Assembly (NCBI GenBank): GCA_036488815.1
Contig: DASXGX010000001.1
Location: forward strand, 21,714-85,713
Length of the DNA stretch: 64,000 nucleotides
Source of the DNA: Roseiarcus sp036488815
Lineage (GTDB): Bacteria; Pseudomonadota; Alphaproteobacteria; Rhizobiales; Beijerinckiaceae
Reading direction: 5' to 3'
The notes beneath the pieces are model-generated. The model did not search any database, was not told where the DNA came from, and saw only the letters and a list, made by a program, of their open reading frames with translations. A program made the translations under genes and the position numbers. Shown one piece after another: positions 27,291-36,301 of the stretch. Numbering within the stretch: the first letter of the stretch is position 1; each line of letters starts with the position of its first letter.

Positions 27291-27890
27291 ATGACGCTGC
27301 TCACGAATCCGAAGGAGGCGCTCGGCGCACTTTCGGTCGCTTTGGCTTTGATCGCAGCCGTCGTCTACGTCTGGCAGACGATCGCCGGGCAGGTGCGCCC
27401 GCACCCGCTCTCCTGGACTTTGTTCGGCGTCCTCAGCGGCACTGGTTATTGGGTTCAGCGTACTGAGGGGGCTCAGGCCGGCAGTTGGGCGCTGCTCGCG
27501 ATGACCGTGATCTGCTTCGTCTTCGCCGGCGCCGGCGTCGCCAGAGGGGAGCGGCGGTTTCCCAGGAGGGAATGGGCGTTCCTAGCCGCCGGCTGCGCGG
27601 TGTTCCTGGTCTACCTCGTCACCCGGCAGCCGACCCTCGCAGCCATCCTCGTGACGTTGGTCGACGCGCTCGCCTACGGACCAACGTTTTCAAGGGGTTG
27701 GTCTCAGCCGTGGAAGGACAGCGTGATCAGTTTCGCGCTGAACGGGGTCAAATTCGTTCCCTCGATCCTGGCGATGGAGCCGATTTCGATCGCCACATGC
27801 GCCTATCCCGCGACGCTCATCGTTCTGAACGCGACCGTCTCGACGATGCTGATTCTGCGCCGCCGCGCCCTCAGCGGCGGTGCGACCTAA
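27291..27890 (+). CDS. Hypothetical multi-span membrane protein
   Basis: A 199-residue integral membrane protein with about six hydrophobic segments (starting ALGALSVALALIAAVVYVW). It includes the segment RPHPLSWTLFGVLSGTGYW and later TLVDALAYGPTFSRGWSQPWKDS. The repeated Pro/Trp pattern is reminiscent of two-repeat transporters, but I do not recognise the family. The upstream 90 bases contain an AT-rich block (27235-27255) that may be the promoter. It is convergent with the acyltransferase gene, with repeat copy 2 in between. Confidence 0.7.
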   Translation: MTLLTNPKEALGALSVALALIAAVVYVWQTIAGQVRPHPLSWTLFGVLSGTGYWVQRTEGAQAGSWALLAMTVICFVFAGAGVARGERRFPRREWAFLAAGCAVFLVYLVTRQPTLAAILVTLVDALAYGPTFSRGWSQPWKDSVISFALNGVKFVPSILAMEPISIATCAYPATLIVLNATVSTMLILRRRALSGGAT

Positions 27891-27914
27891 ATGCGGTCGG
27901 CGGTCGCAGGGGAA

Positions 27915-28034
27915 CCCTTCTCCCCCGCTTGCGGGGAGAAGGTCAGGATGAGGGGCTTGGTGAGGAGCCGCAAGCCTGTGGCCAATCACCAAGCCCCTCA
28001 CCCCGGCCCTCTCCCCGCTAGCGGGGAGAGGGGG
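27915..28034. repeat. Dispersed hairpin repeat, copy 2
   Basis: The same composite element as at 20.3 kb, in inverted orientation. The hairpin cores are CCCGCTTGCGGGGAGAAGG at 27924-27942 and CTCTCCCCGCTAGCGGGGAG at 28010-28029. The joining spacer TCAGGATGAGGGGCTTGGTG matches the reverse complement of copy 1 almost base for base. It lies between convergent genes, where it could stop transcription from both sides. Confidence 0.8.
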
Positions 28035-28043
28035 AGAAACGCT

Positions 28044-28931
28044 CTAAGCGGCGCGGCGCGGGCGGAGGCGGCTCAATTTGCGAAGCAGCTTCTGCGCCGG
28101 ACGCGGTTTCCTTCGCTCTTTGTGCGCAAGCGAATACGTGCACGCCTGAAGCTGGTCTGCGAGCGCCTGCCGATCCTTGACCGCCGCGAGTTCCTCGAAC
28201 GGAAGCGGCGCGCCGATGGCGACCGGCAGTTCCGCGCCGATGCGCGCTTTCACCTCGTGGAAGATCAGGGACAGCCGCAGGGTCTGGCTCAGGTGGCTCG
28301 CGATCTGGAACAGACGGCTGTTCTGGCCGCCGAACCATATCGGCACGACCGTGGCCTTCGAGCGCTGGATGAGTTGCCCGACGAAGGGCTGCCAGCGGGC
28401 GTCCACCGCCGGCTTGCGGCCCAGGCGGTCGGGCGCGGTCGATACGCCGCCGGCCGGAAACACGACGACCGCGCCGCCAGCCTCGAGCCGAGCCCGCGCT
28501 GCGGCGCGCGAGGCGAGATTGGTGCGCTGCGCCTCCTCGGTCTCGGAGAAGTCGATCGGCAGGACGAAATCACGCACTTCCGGCGCGCGCAACAGGACAG
28601 CGTTGGTGAGAACCGCGAAGTCGGGCCGAACCTTTTCGACGAGCCAGGAAATGACGATGCCGTCGAGCACGCCATAGGGATGGTTGGCGACGAACACCAC
28701 CGGTCCGGTCCTGGGGACGCGCGCCAAAGCGGCGGCGTCGTGGCGCACGTCAAGCGCCAGGCTGCGCACCGCCGCCTGCCAAAAGCTCTCGCTCGGACGC
28801 GGATTCTGCTGGTTTTGCAGGTAAAGACGCTTCAGCTCGGGCTGACCGGTCACTTTTTCGACCAGGCGAATAAGCCCACGCTTGACCAGAGGATCGCTCC
28901 TGGTGGCGTAGCTGAAGAGAAATTCGTCCAT
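28044..28931 (-). CDS. Lysophospholipid acyltransferase (OlsA/hemolysin-type)
   Basis: A 295-residue 1-acyl-glycerol-phosphate acyltransferase-fold protein. The catalytic block is VANHPYGVLDGIVISWL (NHPxGxLDG form), as in the ornithine-lipid OlsA/OlsB and hemolysin-like acyltransferases. The second block is VVVFPAGGVSTAP, and the third contains VVPIWFGGQNSRLFQI. Likely role: acylation of a lysolipid at the inner membrane. No OlsB partner is adjacent. It is 60 bp downstream of kdsA on the same strand. Confidence 0.87.
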   Translation of the reverse strand: MDEFLFSYATRSDPLVKRGLIRLVEKVTGQPELKRLYLQNQQNPRPSESFWQAAVRSLALDVRHDAAALARVPRTGPVVFVANHPYGVLDGIVISWLVEKVRPDFAVLTNAVLLRAPEVRDFVLPIDFSETEEAQRTNLASRAAARARLEAGGAVVVFPAGGVSTAPDRLGRKPAVDARWQPFVGQLIQRSKATVVPIWFGGQNSRLFQIASHLSQTLRLSLIFHEVKARIGAELPVAIGAPLPFEELAAVKDRQALADQLQACTYSLAHKERRKPRPAQKLLRKLSRLRPRRAA

Positions 28932-28991
28932 CCCGCCCGGTTACCCCCCAATCGTGACCGCCTAATGACAGAGCGGCCCGGTGACTCACGA

Positions 28992-29843
28992 TTACGCAGA
29001 CTTGCGTTTCGCGAGCCTGTCGAAATCCTGAAGCTCGCTTACCAGCGCCTCGAAATCGCGCAATGGCACCATGTTCGGGCCGTCGGACGGCGCATGGTCG
29101 GGATCCTCATGCGTCTCGATGAAGACGCCCGCAACGCCGACCGCGACCGCGGCGCGCGCGAGCACGCCGACGAACTCGCGCTGGCCGCCCGAGGAGGCGC
29201 CCTGCCCGCCCGGCTGCTGCACCGAGCGCGTCGCGTCGAACACGACCGGCGCGCCGGTCTCGCGCGCCATGATCGGCAAGGCGCGCATGTCGGAGACGAG
29301 CGTATTGTAGCCGAAACTGGCGCCGCGCTCGGTCACCAGCGCGTCCGCGCCGCCGGCCTGCGCGATCTTGGCGACGACGTGCTTCATGTCCCAGGGCGCG
29401 AGAAACTGACCCTTCTTGACGTTCACCGCCCGGCCGGTCCGCGCCGCGGCGACGAGCAGATCGGTCTGGCGGCAGAGGAAGGCGGGAATCTGCAAGACGT
29501 CCACCGCCTGCGCGGCGATCGCGCATTGCCCCGCCTCGTGCACGTCGGTGAGGACGGGAAGGCCGAGCGTCTCGCGGATCTCGGCGAAGATCGGCAGCGC
29601 CGCCTCGAGGCCGACGCCGCGCACGCCCGCGCCCGAGGTGCGATTGGCCTTGTCGTAGGACGTCTTGAAGACGACGCCGATCGAACGGCGCGCCGCGATC
29701 TCCTTGAGCGCTGTCGCCATTTCGAGCGCATGGGCGCGGCTCTCGAGCTGGCAAGGCCCGGCGATCAGCGCCAGCGGCAGATCCGCGCCGAACCGCACGG
29801 CGCCCGGGCCGCGGCCGACTTGGACGATGGGGTTAAGCGGCAT
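28992..29843 (-). CDS. kdsA: 3-deoxy-8-phosphooctulonate synthase
   Basis: A 283-residue KdsA, which condenses phosphoenolpyruvate with arabinose 5-phosphate to Kdo 8-phosphate for lipopolysaccharide. Segments: LIAGPCQLESRAHALEMA, VFKTSYDKANRTSG, VLTDVHE, IPAFLCRQTDL, VNVKKGQFLAPWDM and PVVFDATRSVQQPGG. The cysteine in AGPC at the position where the E. coli enzyme has asparagine points to the metal-dependent class. The product feeds the waaA product encoded 4 kb away. Confidence 0.96.
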   Translation of the reverse strand: MPLNPIVQVGRGPGAVRFGADLPLALIAGPCQLESRAHALEMATALKEIAARRSIGVVFKTSYDKANRTSGAGVRGVGLEAALPIFAEIRETLGLPVLTDVHEAGQCAIAAQAVDVLQIPAFLCRQTDLLVAAARTGRAVNVKKGQFLAPWDMKHVVAKIAQAGGADALVTERGASFGYNTLVSDMRALPIMARETGAPVVFDATRSVQQPGGQGASSGGQREFVGVLARAAVAVGVAGVFIETHEDPDHAPSDGPNMVPLRDFEALVSELQDFDRLAKRKSA

Positions 29844-30063
29844 GAAGCCAAGCCCTCACGTCTTGTTCGACCTGATAGGAGCCGCCCGCCTCTTCGTCCA
29901 CTAAAAGAGAGGAGATTGGCCGCAGCGCACGCATATCGTTTCGTTCCATCGTTCGATTTCCGGCGCACTCATGCGCGCTTCCGGGGAACTTCTCAAGTCC
30001 GCGCGGCGACGCTATATGAGTTCCATGGTCATGATGGTCATCGAGACCAGGAGCAATTTGCCG

Positions 30064-30324
30064 ATGCCCCGCCCTCATGCAAACTGGACCATCGCAAACG
30101 CCAAAGCGCGACTCTCCGAGGTGATCGCGCGGGCCCACCGCGAAGGACCGCAAATCATCACCAAGAACGGCCGCTCGACCGCCGTCGTCGTATCGACCGA
30201 GGAGTGGGAAAAGAAGTCGGCCCGCTCAGGATCATTGGCGGAATTCCTGCTCGCCTCGCCGCTTCGCGGGTCCGACCTTGATGTCGAACGCCGCCAGGAC
30301 GAGCCGCGCGGAATCGATCTGTGA
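30064..30324 (+). CDS. Phd/YefM-type antitoxin
   Basis: An 86-residue antitoxin. Residues 5-55 fit the Phd/YefM fold (WTIANAKARLSEVIARA, then PQIITKNGRSTAVVVSTEEW), which is the DNA-binding part. The acidic C-terminal tail (LAEFLLASPLRGSDLDVE) is the toxin-binding part. I use ATG 30064, with AGGAG ten bases upstream; ATG 30016 is an alternative. The direct repeat ATGGTCATG/ATGGTCATC near 30024-30042 could be part of its operator. The stop overlaps the toxin GTG by four bases. Confidence 0.82.
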   Translation: MPRPHANWTIANAKARLSEVIARAHREGPQIITKNGRSTAVVVSTEEWEKKSARSGSLAEFLLASPLRGSDLDVERRQDEPRGIDL

Positions 30325-30743
30325 ACTTCCTGATCGACACGAACGTCATCTCGGAAATGACCAGGCCGAGACCGGACGAGCGCGTCATCTCCTTCCTGCA
30401 CGAGGCGGACGAGGATCGGCTGCTCCTGAGCGTCGTCACCCTGGCCGAGTTGCGGCGCGGCGTCGCCTTGAAGGCTGAAGGCGCCGCCAAGCGGAAACTC
30501 CAAGCTTGGCTAACCAACGATCTCGCCGAGCGCTTCGCCGGCCGAATCGTCGATATCGACCGCCAAATCGCCGACTGCTGGGGAGAGCTCATGGCCTCCG
30601 CCAAGCGTCGCGGGCTGGCGCTTCATGTCATGGACGGCTTTCTCGCCGCCACCGCCGTGGCTCGGCAGCTCACCCTGGTGACGCGGAACGTCAGGGACTT
30701 CGAGTCCTTTGACGTCCCGGTGTTTGATCCTTGGCGATCGTGA
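30321..30743 (+). CDS. PIN-domain toxin (FitB/VapC-like)
   Basis: A 140-residue PIN-domain protein of the FitB-like type, paired with a Phd antitoxin. The catalytic acids appear in FLIDTNVISEM (Asp6), TLAELRRGVAL (Glu) and MDGFLAATAVARQL (Asp), then VTRNVRDFE. All look intact. It starts with GTG overlapping the antitoxin stop. The module sits between kdsA and thrS, two housekeeping genes on the opposite strand, which suggests insertion as a unit. Confidence 0.88.
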   Translation: MNFLIDTNVISEMTRPRPDERVISFLHEADEDRLLLSVVTLAELRRGVALKAEGAAKRKLQAWLTNDLAERFAGRIVDIDRQIADCWGELMASAKRRGLALHVMDGFLAATAVARQLTLVTRNVRDFESFDVPVFDPWRS

Positions 30744-30770
30744 GACCGCCGGCCGCGCCGCCTATAGCCC

Positions 30771-32738
30771 TTACCGCCCCTCCCGCTGCAAATCCGGCGG
30801 CGTCGCCTCGGCGACGAAGGCCTCGAGCGCTTCCTCGAGGCTCATCGCCGTTTGCTCGTTGGAGCCGAGGCGGCGGATCGAAACGGCGCGCTCGGCGGTC
30901 TCCTTGCGGCCGATGGCGAGCAGCACCGGGGTCTTGGCCAGCGAATGCTCGCGCACCTTGTAGCTGATCTTCTCGTTTCTCAGATCAACCTCGACGCGTA
31001 GGCCTCGCTTGCGGGCGGCCGCGACGACCTCCATCGCATAGTCGTCGCCGTCCTGGGTGATCGTGCAGACGACGATTTGGACCGGCGCAAGCCAGAGCGG
31101 CAGATGCCCGGCGTAATGTTCGAGCAGGATGCCGGTGAAGCGTTCGAGCGAGCCGCAAATCGCCCGATGCACCATCACCGGCGTCGTCTTCTCGCTGTTG
31201 GCGGCGATGTAGAAGGCGCCAAAACGCTCGGGCAGATTGAAGTCGACCTGCGTCGTGCCGCACTGCCAGTCGCGTCCGATCGCGTCGCGCAGAACATATT
31301 CGAACTTCGGTCCATAGAAGGCGCCTTCGCCCGGATTGAGCTGCGTCGTCACGATATTGCCGTGGCGGGTGCGGATCTCCTCGAGCACGCGCGTCATCAC
31401 CGCTTCGGCGTGGTCCCACATCTCGTCCGTGCCGACGCGCTTCTCGGGCCGGGTGGAGAGTTTGACGACGATCTTGTCGAAGCCGAAGTCGCGGTAGACG
31501 GACAAGATCAGTTCGTTGATCTTGTGGCACTCCTCGGCGAGCTGGTCCTCGGTGCAGAAGATGTGCGCGTCGTCCTGCGTGAAGGCGCGCACGCGCATCA
31601 CGCCATGCAGCGCGCCCGAGGGTTCATAGCGATGCACCGCGCCGAACTCGGCAAGGCGTAGCGGCAGCTCGCGATAGGACCTCAGGCCGTTCTTGAAAAT
31701 CTGGATATGGCCCGGGCAGTTCATCGGCTTCAGCGCATAGATGCGCTCGTCTTCCGTCTCGGCGTCCTCGCCGGCCGGCCGCGCCATGAACATGTTCTCG
31801 CGATACCAGCCCCAATGGCCGGAAATCTCCCACAGGCGCTTGTCGAGCACCTGCGGAGCGCTGACCTCCTGATAGTCCGCCGCCAGCCGACGCCGCATAT
31901 AGGCGATCAGGGTCTGGAACAGCGTCCACCCCTTCGGATGCCAGAAGACGGTGCCCGGCCCTTCCTCCTGGAAGTGGAAGAGGTCCATCTCCCGCGCGAG
32001 CTTGCGGTGATCGCGCTTCTCGGCCTCTTCGAGCTGCTTGAGATAGGCGTCGAGCTCTTCCTTCTTGGCGAAGGCGGTCGCGTAGATACGCGACAGCATG
32101 GGCCTCGTCGAATCGCCGCGCCAGTAGGCGCCCGCCACCTTCATCAGCTTGAACGCGTCGCCGATCTTGCCCGTCGACGTCATGTGCGGGCCGCGGCAGA
32201 GGTCGGTCCATTCGCCCTGGCTGTAGAGCTTGAGGTCCTGATCCGAGGGAATCGCGTCGATCAGCTCGATCTTGAACGCCTCGCCCTTCTTCTCGAAATA
32301 GGCCTTCGCCTCGTCGCGGCTCACCACCGACTTCACGAACGGCTTGTCGCGCGCGACGATCTCGCGCATCCGCTTCTCGATCGCCGGGAAATCCTCGGGC
32401 GTGAACGGCTCGGCGCGAAAGAAATCGTAGTAGAAGCCGTTTTCGATCACCGGCCCGATCGTCACCTGGGTGTCGGGCCACAGCGATTGCACCGCCTCGG
32501 CGAGCACATGCGCCGCGTCGTGGCGGATGAGTTCCAAGGCGCGCGCATCGTCGCGGCCGATGAATTCGAGGCTCGCGTCGACGTCGATCCGGTCCGCGAG
32601 GTCGGCGAGCGCGCCGTCGCGGACCATGGCGACCGTGCGCTTGGCGAGCGAGGGGGAAATGGATTTGGCGATCTCGAGGCCGGAAACGCCGGGCTCGAAG
32701 GCGCGGCGCGCGCCGTCGGGGAAGGTCACGTGAATCAT
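30771..32738 (-). CDS. thrS: Threonyl-tRNA synthetase
   Basis: A 655-residue class II synthetase charging tRNA(Thr). The order is complete: TGS domain (about 1-65), editing domain with RHDAAHVLAEA (HxxxH) and the later conserved Cys/His, then the catalytic core with motif 2 region RYEPSGALHGVMRVRAFTQ split across DDAHIF, zinc ligands (NCPGH, HRAI) and motif 3 near GSLERF. The anticodon-binding domain ends the protein. It is 103 bp downstream of the GGDEF-EAL gene on the same strand. Confidence 0.97.
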   Translation of the reverse strand: MIHVTFPDGARRAFEPGVSGLEIAKSISPSLAKRTVAMVRDGALADLADRIDVDASLEFIGRDDARALELIRHDAAHVLAEAVQSLWPDTQVTIGPVIENGFYYDFFRAEPFTPEDFPAIEKRMREIVARDKPFVKSVVSRDEAKAYFEKKGEAFKIELIDAIPSDQDLKLYSQGEWTDLCRGPHMTSTGKIGDAFKLMKVAGAYWRGDSTRPMLSRIYATAFAKKEELDAYLKQLEEAEKRDHRKLAREMDLFHFQEEGPGTVFWHPKGWTLFQTLIAYMRRRLAADYQEVSAPQVLDKRLWEISGHWGWYRENMFMARPAGEDAETEDERIYALKPMNCPGHIQIFKNGLRSYRELPLRLAEFGAVHRYEPSGALHGVMRVRAFTQDDAHIFCTEDQLAEECHKINELILSVYRDFGFDKIVVKLSTRPEKRVGTDEMWDHAEAVMTRVLEEIRTRHGNIVTTQLNPGEGAFYGPKFEYVLRDAIGRDWQCGTTQVDFNLPERFGAFYIAANSEKTTPVMVHRAICGSLERFTGILLEHYAGHLPLWLAPVQIVVCTITQDGDDYAMEVVAAARKRGLRVEVDLRNEKISYKVREHSLAKTPVLLAIGRKETAERAVSIRRLGSNEQTAMSLEEALEAFVAEATPPDLQREGR

Positions 32739-32841
32739 GAGCGCTCCTATGGCTCACTCGCCGATACCAATCGGCGTAAGCGGTTTGGAGCGTATAGTCG
32801 GACGGCGCTGGAAGGGCAATGGGCGGCCCCTCACGCTTAGC

Positions 32842-35800
32842 TTAGCCGGCGCGCGAGCGCGCGGTAACGGCCGGCCGCCGGCCAAGCAGCGCCCGCGCCG
32901 GGGAGCGCGGCGCCGCCGGGCCAATCGCCTCCGCGACGCCCTCCGGCTCGAGCGGCGGGCTGAACAGATAGCCCTGCATCTCGTCGCAGCCGTGCGAACG
33001 CAGGAAAGCGGCCTGTTCGGCCGTCTCGACGCCCTCGGCGACGATCGTCAGGCCAAGCGCCTTGCCCATGCTGATGATCGCCTGCGCAATCGCACGGTCT
33101 TCCGCGTCGTCGGGCAGATCCTGCACGAACGACCGGTCGATCTTGATCGTGTCGACCGGGAATTTCTTCATCAGCGACATCGAGGAATAGCCGGTCCCGA
33201 AATCGTCGATCGCGAGGCGCACGCCGCGACTGCGGATGACCTCGAGGATCTCGATCGCGCGAGCGACATTGTGCATCACCATGCTCTCGGTGATTTCGAG
33301 CTGCAGCAGCTCCGGCGGCATGCCGCTCGCCGCCAGAGCGTCGTCGATGTCCTGCAACAGCGTTTCGTCGCAGAACTGGCGCGGCGACAGATTGACCGCC
33401 AACGACACCGGCGGCAGCCCGCGGCGTCGCCAAGCCATCGCCTGGGCGCAGGCGGTCTTGAGAATCCAGCGTCCGATCGGAACGATGAGGCCGGTCTCCT
33501 CCGCAAGCGGAATGAACTGCATCGGGGAAAGCGCGCCGAGATCGGGCAGCGTCCAGCGCAGCAGGGCCTCGACGCCGATGATGCGAGCCGTCGTCGCGTC
33601 GACCTTGGGCTGATAGGCGAGCCAAAGCTCGCCCCGCTCGAGCGCCTGACGCAGCCGGGCCTCGAATACGAGCCGCTCGACCGACAACGCCTTGTTCTGG
33701 TTGACGAAGAATCGGAAGCCGTTCTTGCCGTCCTCCTTGGCGCGGTACATCGCCATGTCGGCGTTCTTGGTCAGCGTCGCTTCGTCCTCGCCGTCGCCAG
33801 GGAAGACGGCGATGCCGATGCTCGCCGTGGCGCGGCATTCGAGGCCGCAGAGCTGGTGCGGCTCGCTCATGGCGGCGAGCAGCCGGCGGGCCGCGTCTGC
33901 GACGCCGCGCGCATCACCGGCGTCGTCGAGAATCACGACGAACTCGTCGCCGCCGAGCCGCGCCACAACGTCTTGGGATCCGAGGCAGGCGCGCAATCGC
34001 CGGGAGGTCTCGACCAGCAAGGCGTCTCCCGCGTCGTGGCCGAGCGAATCGTTGATCACCTTGAAGCGATCGATGTCGATGAACAGCACCGCGAAGCTGC
34101 GATCCTGCTGGCGGGCGGCGGCGAGCGACTCGCGCAGCAACTGGCTGAACATCGCCCGATTCGGCAGGCCGGTGAGGCCGTCGTGCGTCGCGAGGTACTT
34201 GATCTGCTCGTCGGCGCGCGCCTTCTCCTCGGCACGGTCGAAATTTTCCAGCGCGAACGAAACGTTGTTGGCGAGGCGCGCCAGAAGCCCGACGAGATCG
34301 GGTGTGAACGCGTCCCGCTCGCTCGACATGAAGACGAGGACGCCGACGGCTCGCCCTTCGATCAGCAGCGGCAGCGCCGCTCCCGCCTTGTTGCCTTCTC
34401 CCGCCGCTCGCAAGTGAAAGGCCGCGCCCCTGGGGTCGGCGAGATAATCGTTGATGATGCAGGGCCGCAGGGACCGGAACGCCATGCCACTGACGCCTCG
34501 CCCCTCGGGGTAGGCTTCCGAGATCGCCAATCGCACGGTTTTTTGCGATTCTGCCTGCGGTCCCGCCCAAGCGACCACACGCAGGAAGTCGCTGCCCTCT
34601 TCCTTCAGGGCGATGATCGACGAAGCAAAACGGCCGCCTTCCACCGCCGCCTGGCACACGAGGGTGAACAGCTCGCTCCGGGCGCCGGCGCGCATGATCG
34701 CTTCGTTGGTCGCGCTGAGGGCCGCGAACATGCGCGTCACGCGTTCTTTCTGCTCACTGGCCTGCCGCCGCTCCTCGGCGCGCTCGAAGTTCTTGAGCGC
34801 GAAGGCGACATTGTCGGCGAGACGCTGCAGGAGCTCGACGAGGTCCGGCGTGAAAGCTCCCTGGTCCCGCGACTGGAAGACCAGCGCGCCGAGCGCCCGA
34901 TCGTTGTCGAGCAGGGGCAATGCGGCGAGCGACCGGACGCCGCGGGCCCGCGCGCTCGAATGGAACGCGGCGCCGCGTTCGTCGGCAAGATAGTCGTTGC
35001 TGATGCAAGGGCGGCGGGTGCGAAACGCGACGCCGCACACGCCGCGCCCCGCGGGATGGGCTTCCGTGACCGCGGGACGCACACGGCTCGGCTTGACGGG
35101 TCCAGCGGTCGCGACATCGCGCAGGAAATCCGACCCTGGCTGCGCCAGGACGATCGAGACAGTGCCAAAACCGCCGCTGTCGACAGCCGCCTTGCACACT
35201 CGGGCGAACAACTCTTCGCGCGTCTCAGCGCGCATGATCGCCTCATTGGTCGCGCTCAGGGCGGTGTACATGCGGGTCAGCCGGTCCCGCTGGCGCTCGG
35301 CGATGAGGCGCTCGTCGGCGCGCTCGAAGTTCTCCAGCGCAAAGGAGACATTGTCCGCGAGCCGTTCGAGCAGCCCGACGAGTTCGCCGGTGAAGGCGCC
35401 CGTTTTTTTGGACACCAGGAGCATGACGCCGACGGCTTCGCCGCGATTGAGCAACGGCAATGCGGCGCATGATCGCCCCCCGCCGGCGCGAGCCTTGTCG
35501 TAGAAGGCGACGGTGCGCGGGTCCGCGAGATAATTGTTGCTGATGCAGGTCTGGCGCGTGCGGAAGGCGACGCCGCTCACGCCGCGCCCCTGTTCCAGAT
35601 CGGCCGTCGTCGCCAACTTCAGCGTTTTTGCATGTTCGGCGTTGGGGCCTGCGGCGGCGGCGATGCGAAGGAAGATCGAGCCAGGCTCGGCGACGGCGAT
35701 GGTGGTGGACGAGAAGGGCCCGCCGTGCACCGCAGCATTGCACACGCGCTCGAACAGCTCGGTGCGCGTACGGGCGCGCATGATCGCTTCGTTCGTCTCG

Positions 35801-35928
35801 CTCAGGGCGGCGAACATATCGTTCAGGCGCTCTTTCTGCTTGCGTTCGGCGAGCCAGCCCGCCCGCTCCGGCGCCTCGCCGAGCGGCCTGAGCGTCCCTT
35901 CCTCCCCGTCCTCGCGTTGCGTAGTCAT
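32842..35928 (-). CDS. Triple-GAF GGDEF-EAL cyclic-di-GMP protein
   Basis: A 1028-residue cytoplasmic c-di-GMP enzyme. Three GAF domains follow each other with a period of about 180 residues. Each unit begins MF/MYxALSxTNEAIMRA (residues 38, 220, 400) and ends in a RLADNVxFALxNF helix. The GGDEF domain (about 575-745) has an intact RLGGDEFVV. The RxxD inhibitory site is GSQD, so the arginine is lost. The EAL domain (about 765-1000) keeps EALLRW, NLSPRQF, LEITES, DDFGTGYSS and EGVET, so phosphodiesterase activity is likely. No membrane span is seen. It may be a synthase, a hydrolase, or both. Confidence 0.94.
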   Translation of the reverse strand: MTTQREDGEEGTLRPLGEAPERAGWLAERKQKERLNDMFAALSETNEAIMRARTRTELFERVCNAAVHGGPFSSTTIAVAEPGSIFLRIAAAAGPNAEHAKTLKLATTADLEQGRGVSGVAFRTRQTCISNNYLADPRTVAFYDKARAGGGRSCAALPLLNRGEAVGVMLLVSKKTGAFTGELVGLLERLADNVSFALENFERADERLIAERQRDRLTRMYTALSATNEAIMRAETREELFARVCKAAVDSGGFGTVSIVLAQPGSDFLRDVATAGPVKPSRVRPAVTEAHPAGRGVCGVAFRTRRPCISNDYLADERGAAFHSSARARGVRSLAALPLLDNDRALGALVFQSRDQGAFTPDLVELLQRLADNVAFALKNFERAEERRQASEQKERVTRMFAALSATNEAIMRAGARSELFTLVCQAAVEGGRFASSIIALKEEGSDFLRVVAWAGPQAESQKTVRLAISEAYPEGRGVSGMAFRSLRPCIINDYLADPRGAAFHLRAAGEGNKAGAALPLLIEGRAVGVLVFMSSERDAFTPDLVGLLARLANNVSFALENFDRAEEKARADEQIKYLATHDGLTGLPNRAMFSQLLRESLAAARQQDRSFAVLFIDIDRFKVINDSLGHDAGDALLVETSRRLRACLGSQDVVARLGGDEFVVILDDAGDARGVADAARRLLAAMSEPHQLCGLECRATASIGIAVFPGDGEDEATLTKNADMAMYRAKEDGKNGFRFFVNQNKALSVERLVFEARLRQALERGELWLAYQPKVDATTARIIGVEALLRWTLPDLGALSPMQFIPLAEETGLIVPIGRWILKTACAQAMAWRRRGLPPVSLAVNLSPRQFCDETLLQDIDDALAASGMPPELLQLEITESMVMHNVARAIEILEVIRSRGVRLAIDDFGTGYSSMSLMKKFPVDTIKIDRSFVQDLPDDAEDRAIAQAIISMGKALGLTIVAEGVETAEQAAFLRSHGCDEMQGYLFSPPLEPEGVAEAIGPAAPRSPARALLGRRPAVTARSRAG

Positions 35929-36031
35929 TGCGCCGTCCGCACTTTACCTAACGGCACACAATGTCCGCCGCATCTAAACGGCAGGTTACAAATCACGCTT
36001 TAAACGAGCTGAATCGCGCCAGCGGCGCGCT

Positions 36032-36298
36032 CTACGAATCCGTGTCGCCCACCGCCGCGGTGAAGCGCTTGCGCAGGGATTCGCCGACCTGCTTGACCCC
36101 GAGCGCCGAAGAAACGGCGTCGAGCCCATGCGCGAGGGCCAGCGGGGCGGTGAGCCAGCCGTCGGCGTTCCTTTCGTCGAGCCAGTCGACGAGGCCGCCG
36201 GGGAAACAGAACGCGCCTAGCGCAAAGACGACGTAAATAATGCGCGCCCAGGTCCAGGGGCTGGTCGCTGATGCCGGCCGGGAGGGCTTCACAAGCAC
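36032..36298 (-). CDS. Small single-span protein ending the MBOAT operon
   Basis: An 88-residue protein starting at GTG 36298, three bases after the MBOAT stop (GTG 36292 is also possible). One predicted membrane span lies at about 18-40 (ARIIYVVFALGAFCFPGGLV). A soluble tail with LAHGLDAVSSALGVKQVGESLRKR split by Gly follows. No family recognised. Its tight position suggests a fifth component or regulator of the acylation machinery upstream. Confidence 0.6.
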   Translation of the reverse strand: MLVKPSRPASATSPWTWARIIYVVFALGAFCFPGGLVDWLDERNADGWLTAPLALAHGLDAVSSALGVKQVGESLRKRFTAAVGDTDS

Positions 36299-36301
36299 GC
36301 C

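Noticed and set aside
32737..35472. A 911-codon open frame antisense to the GAF-GGDEF-EAL gene
   Set aside because: It shows repeats only because the gene beneath has three GAF copies. It is a shadow.
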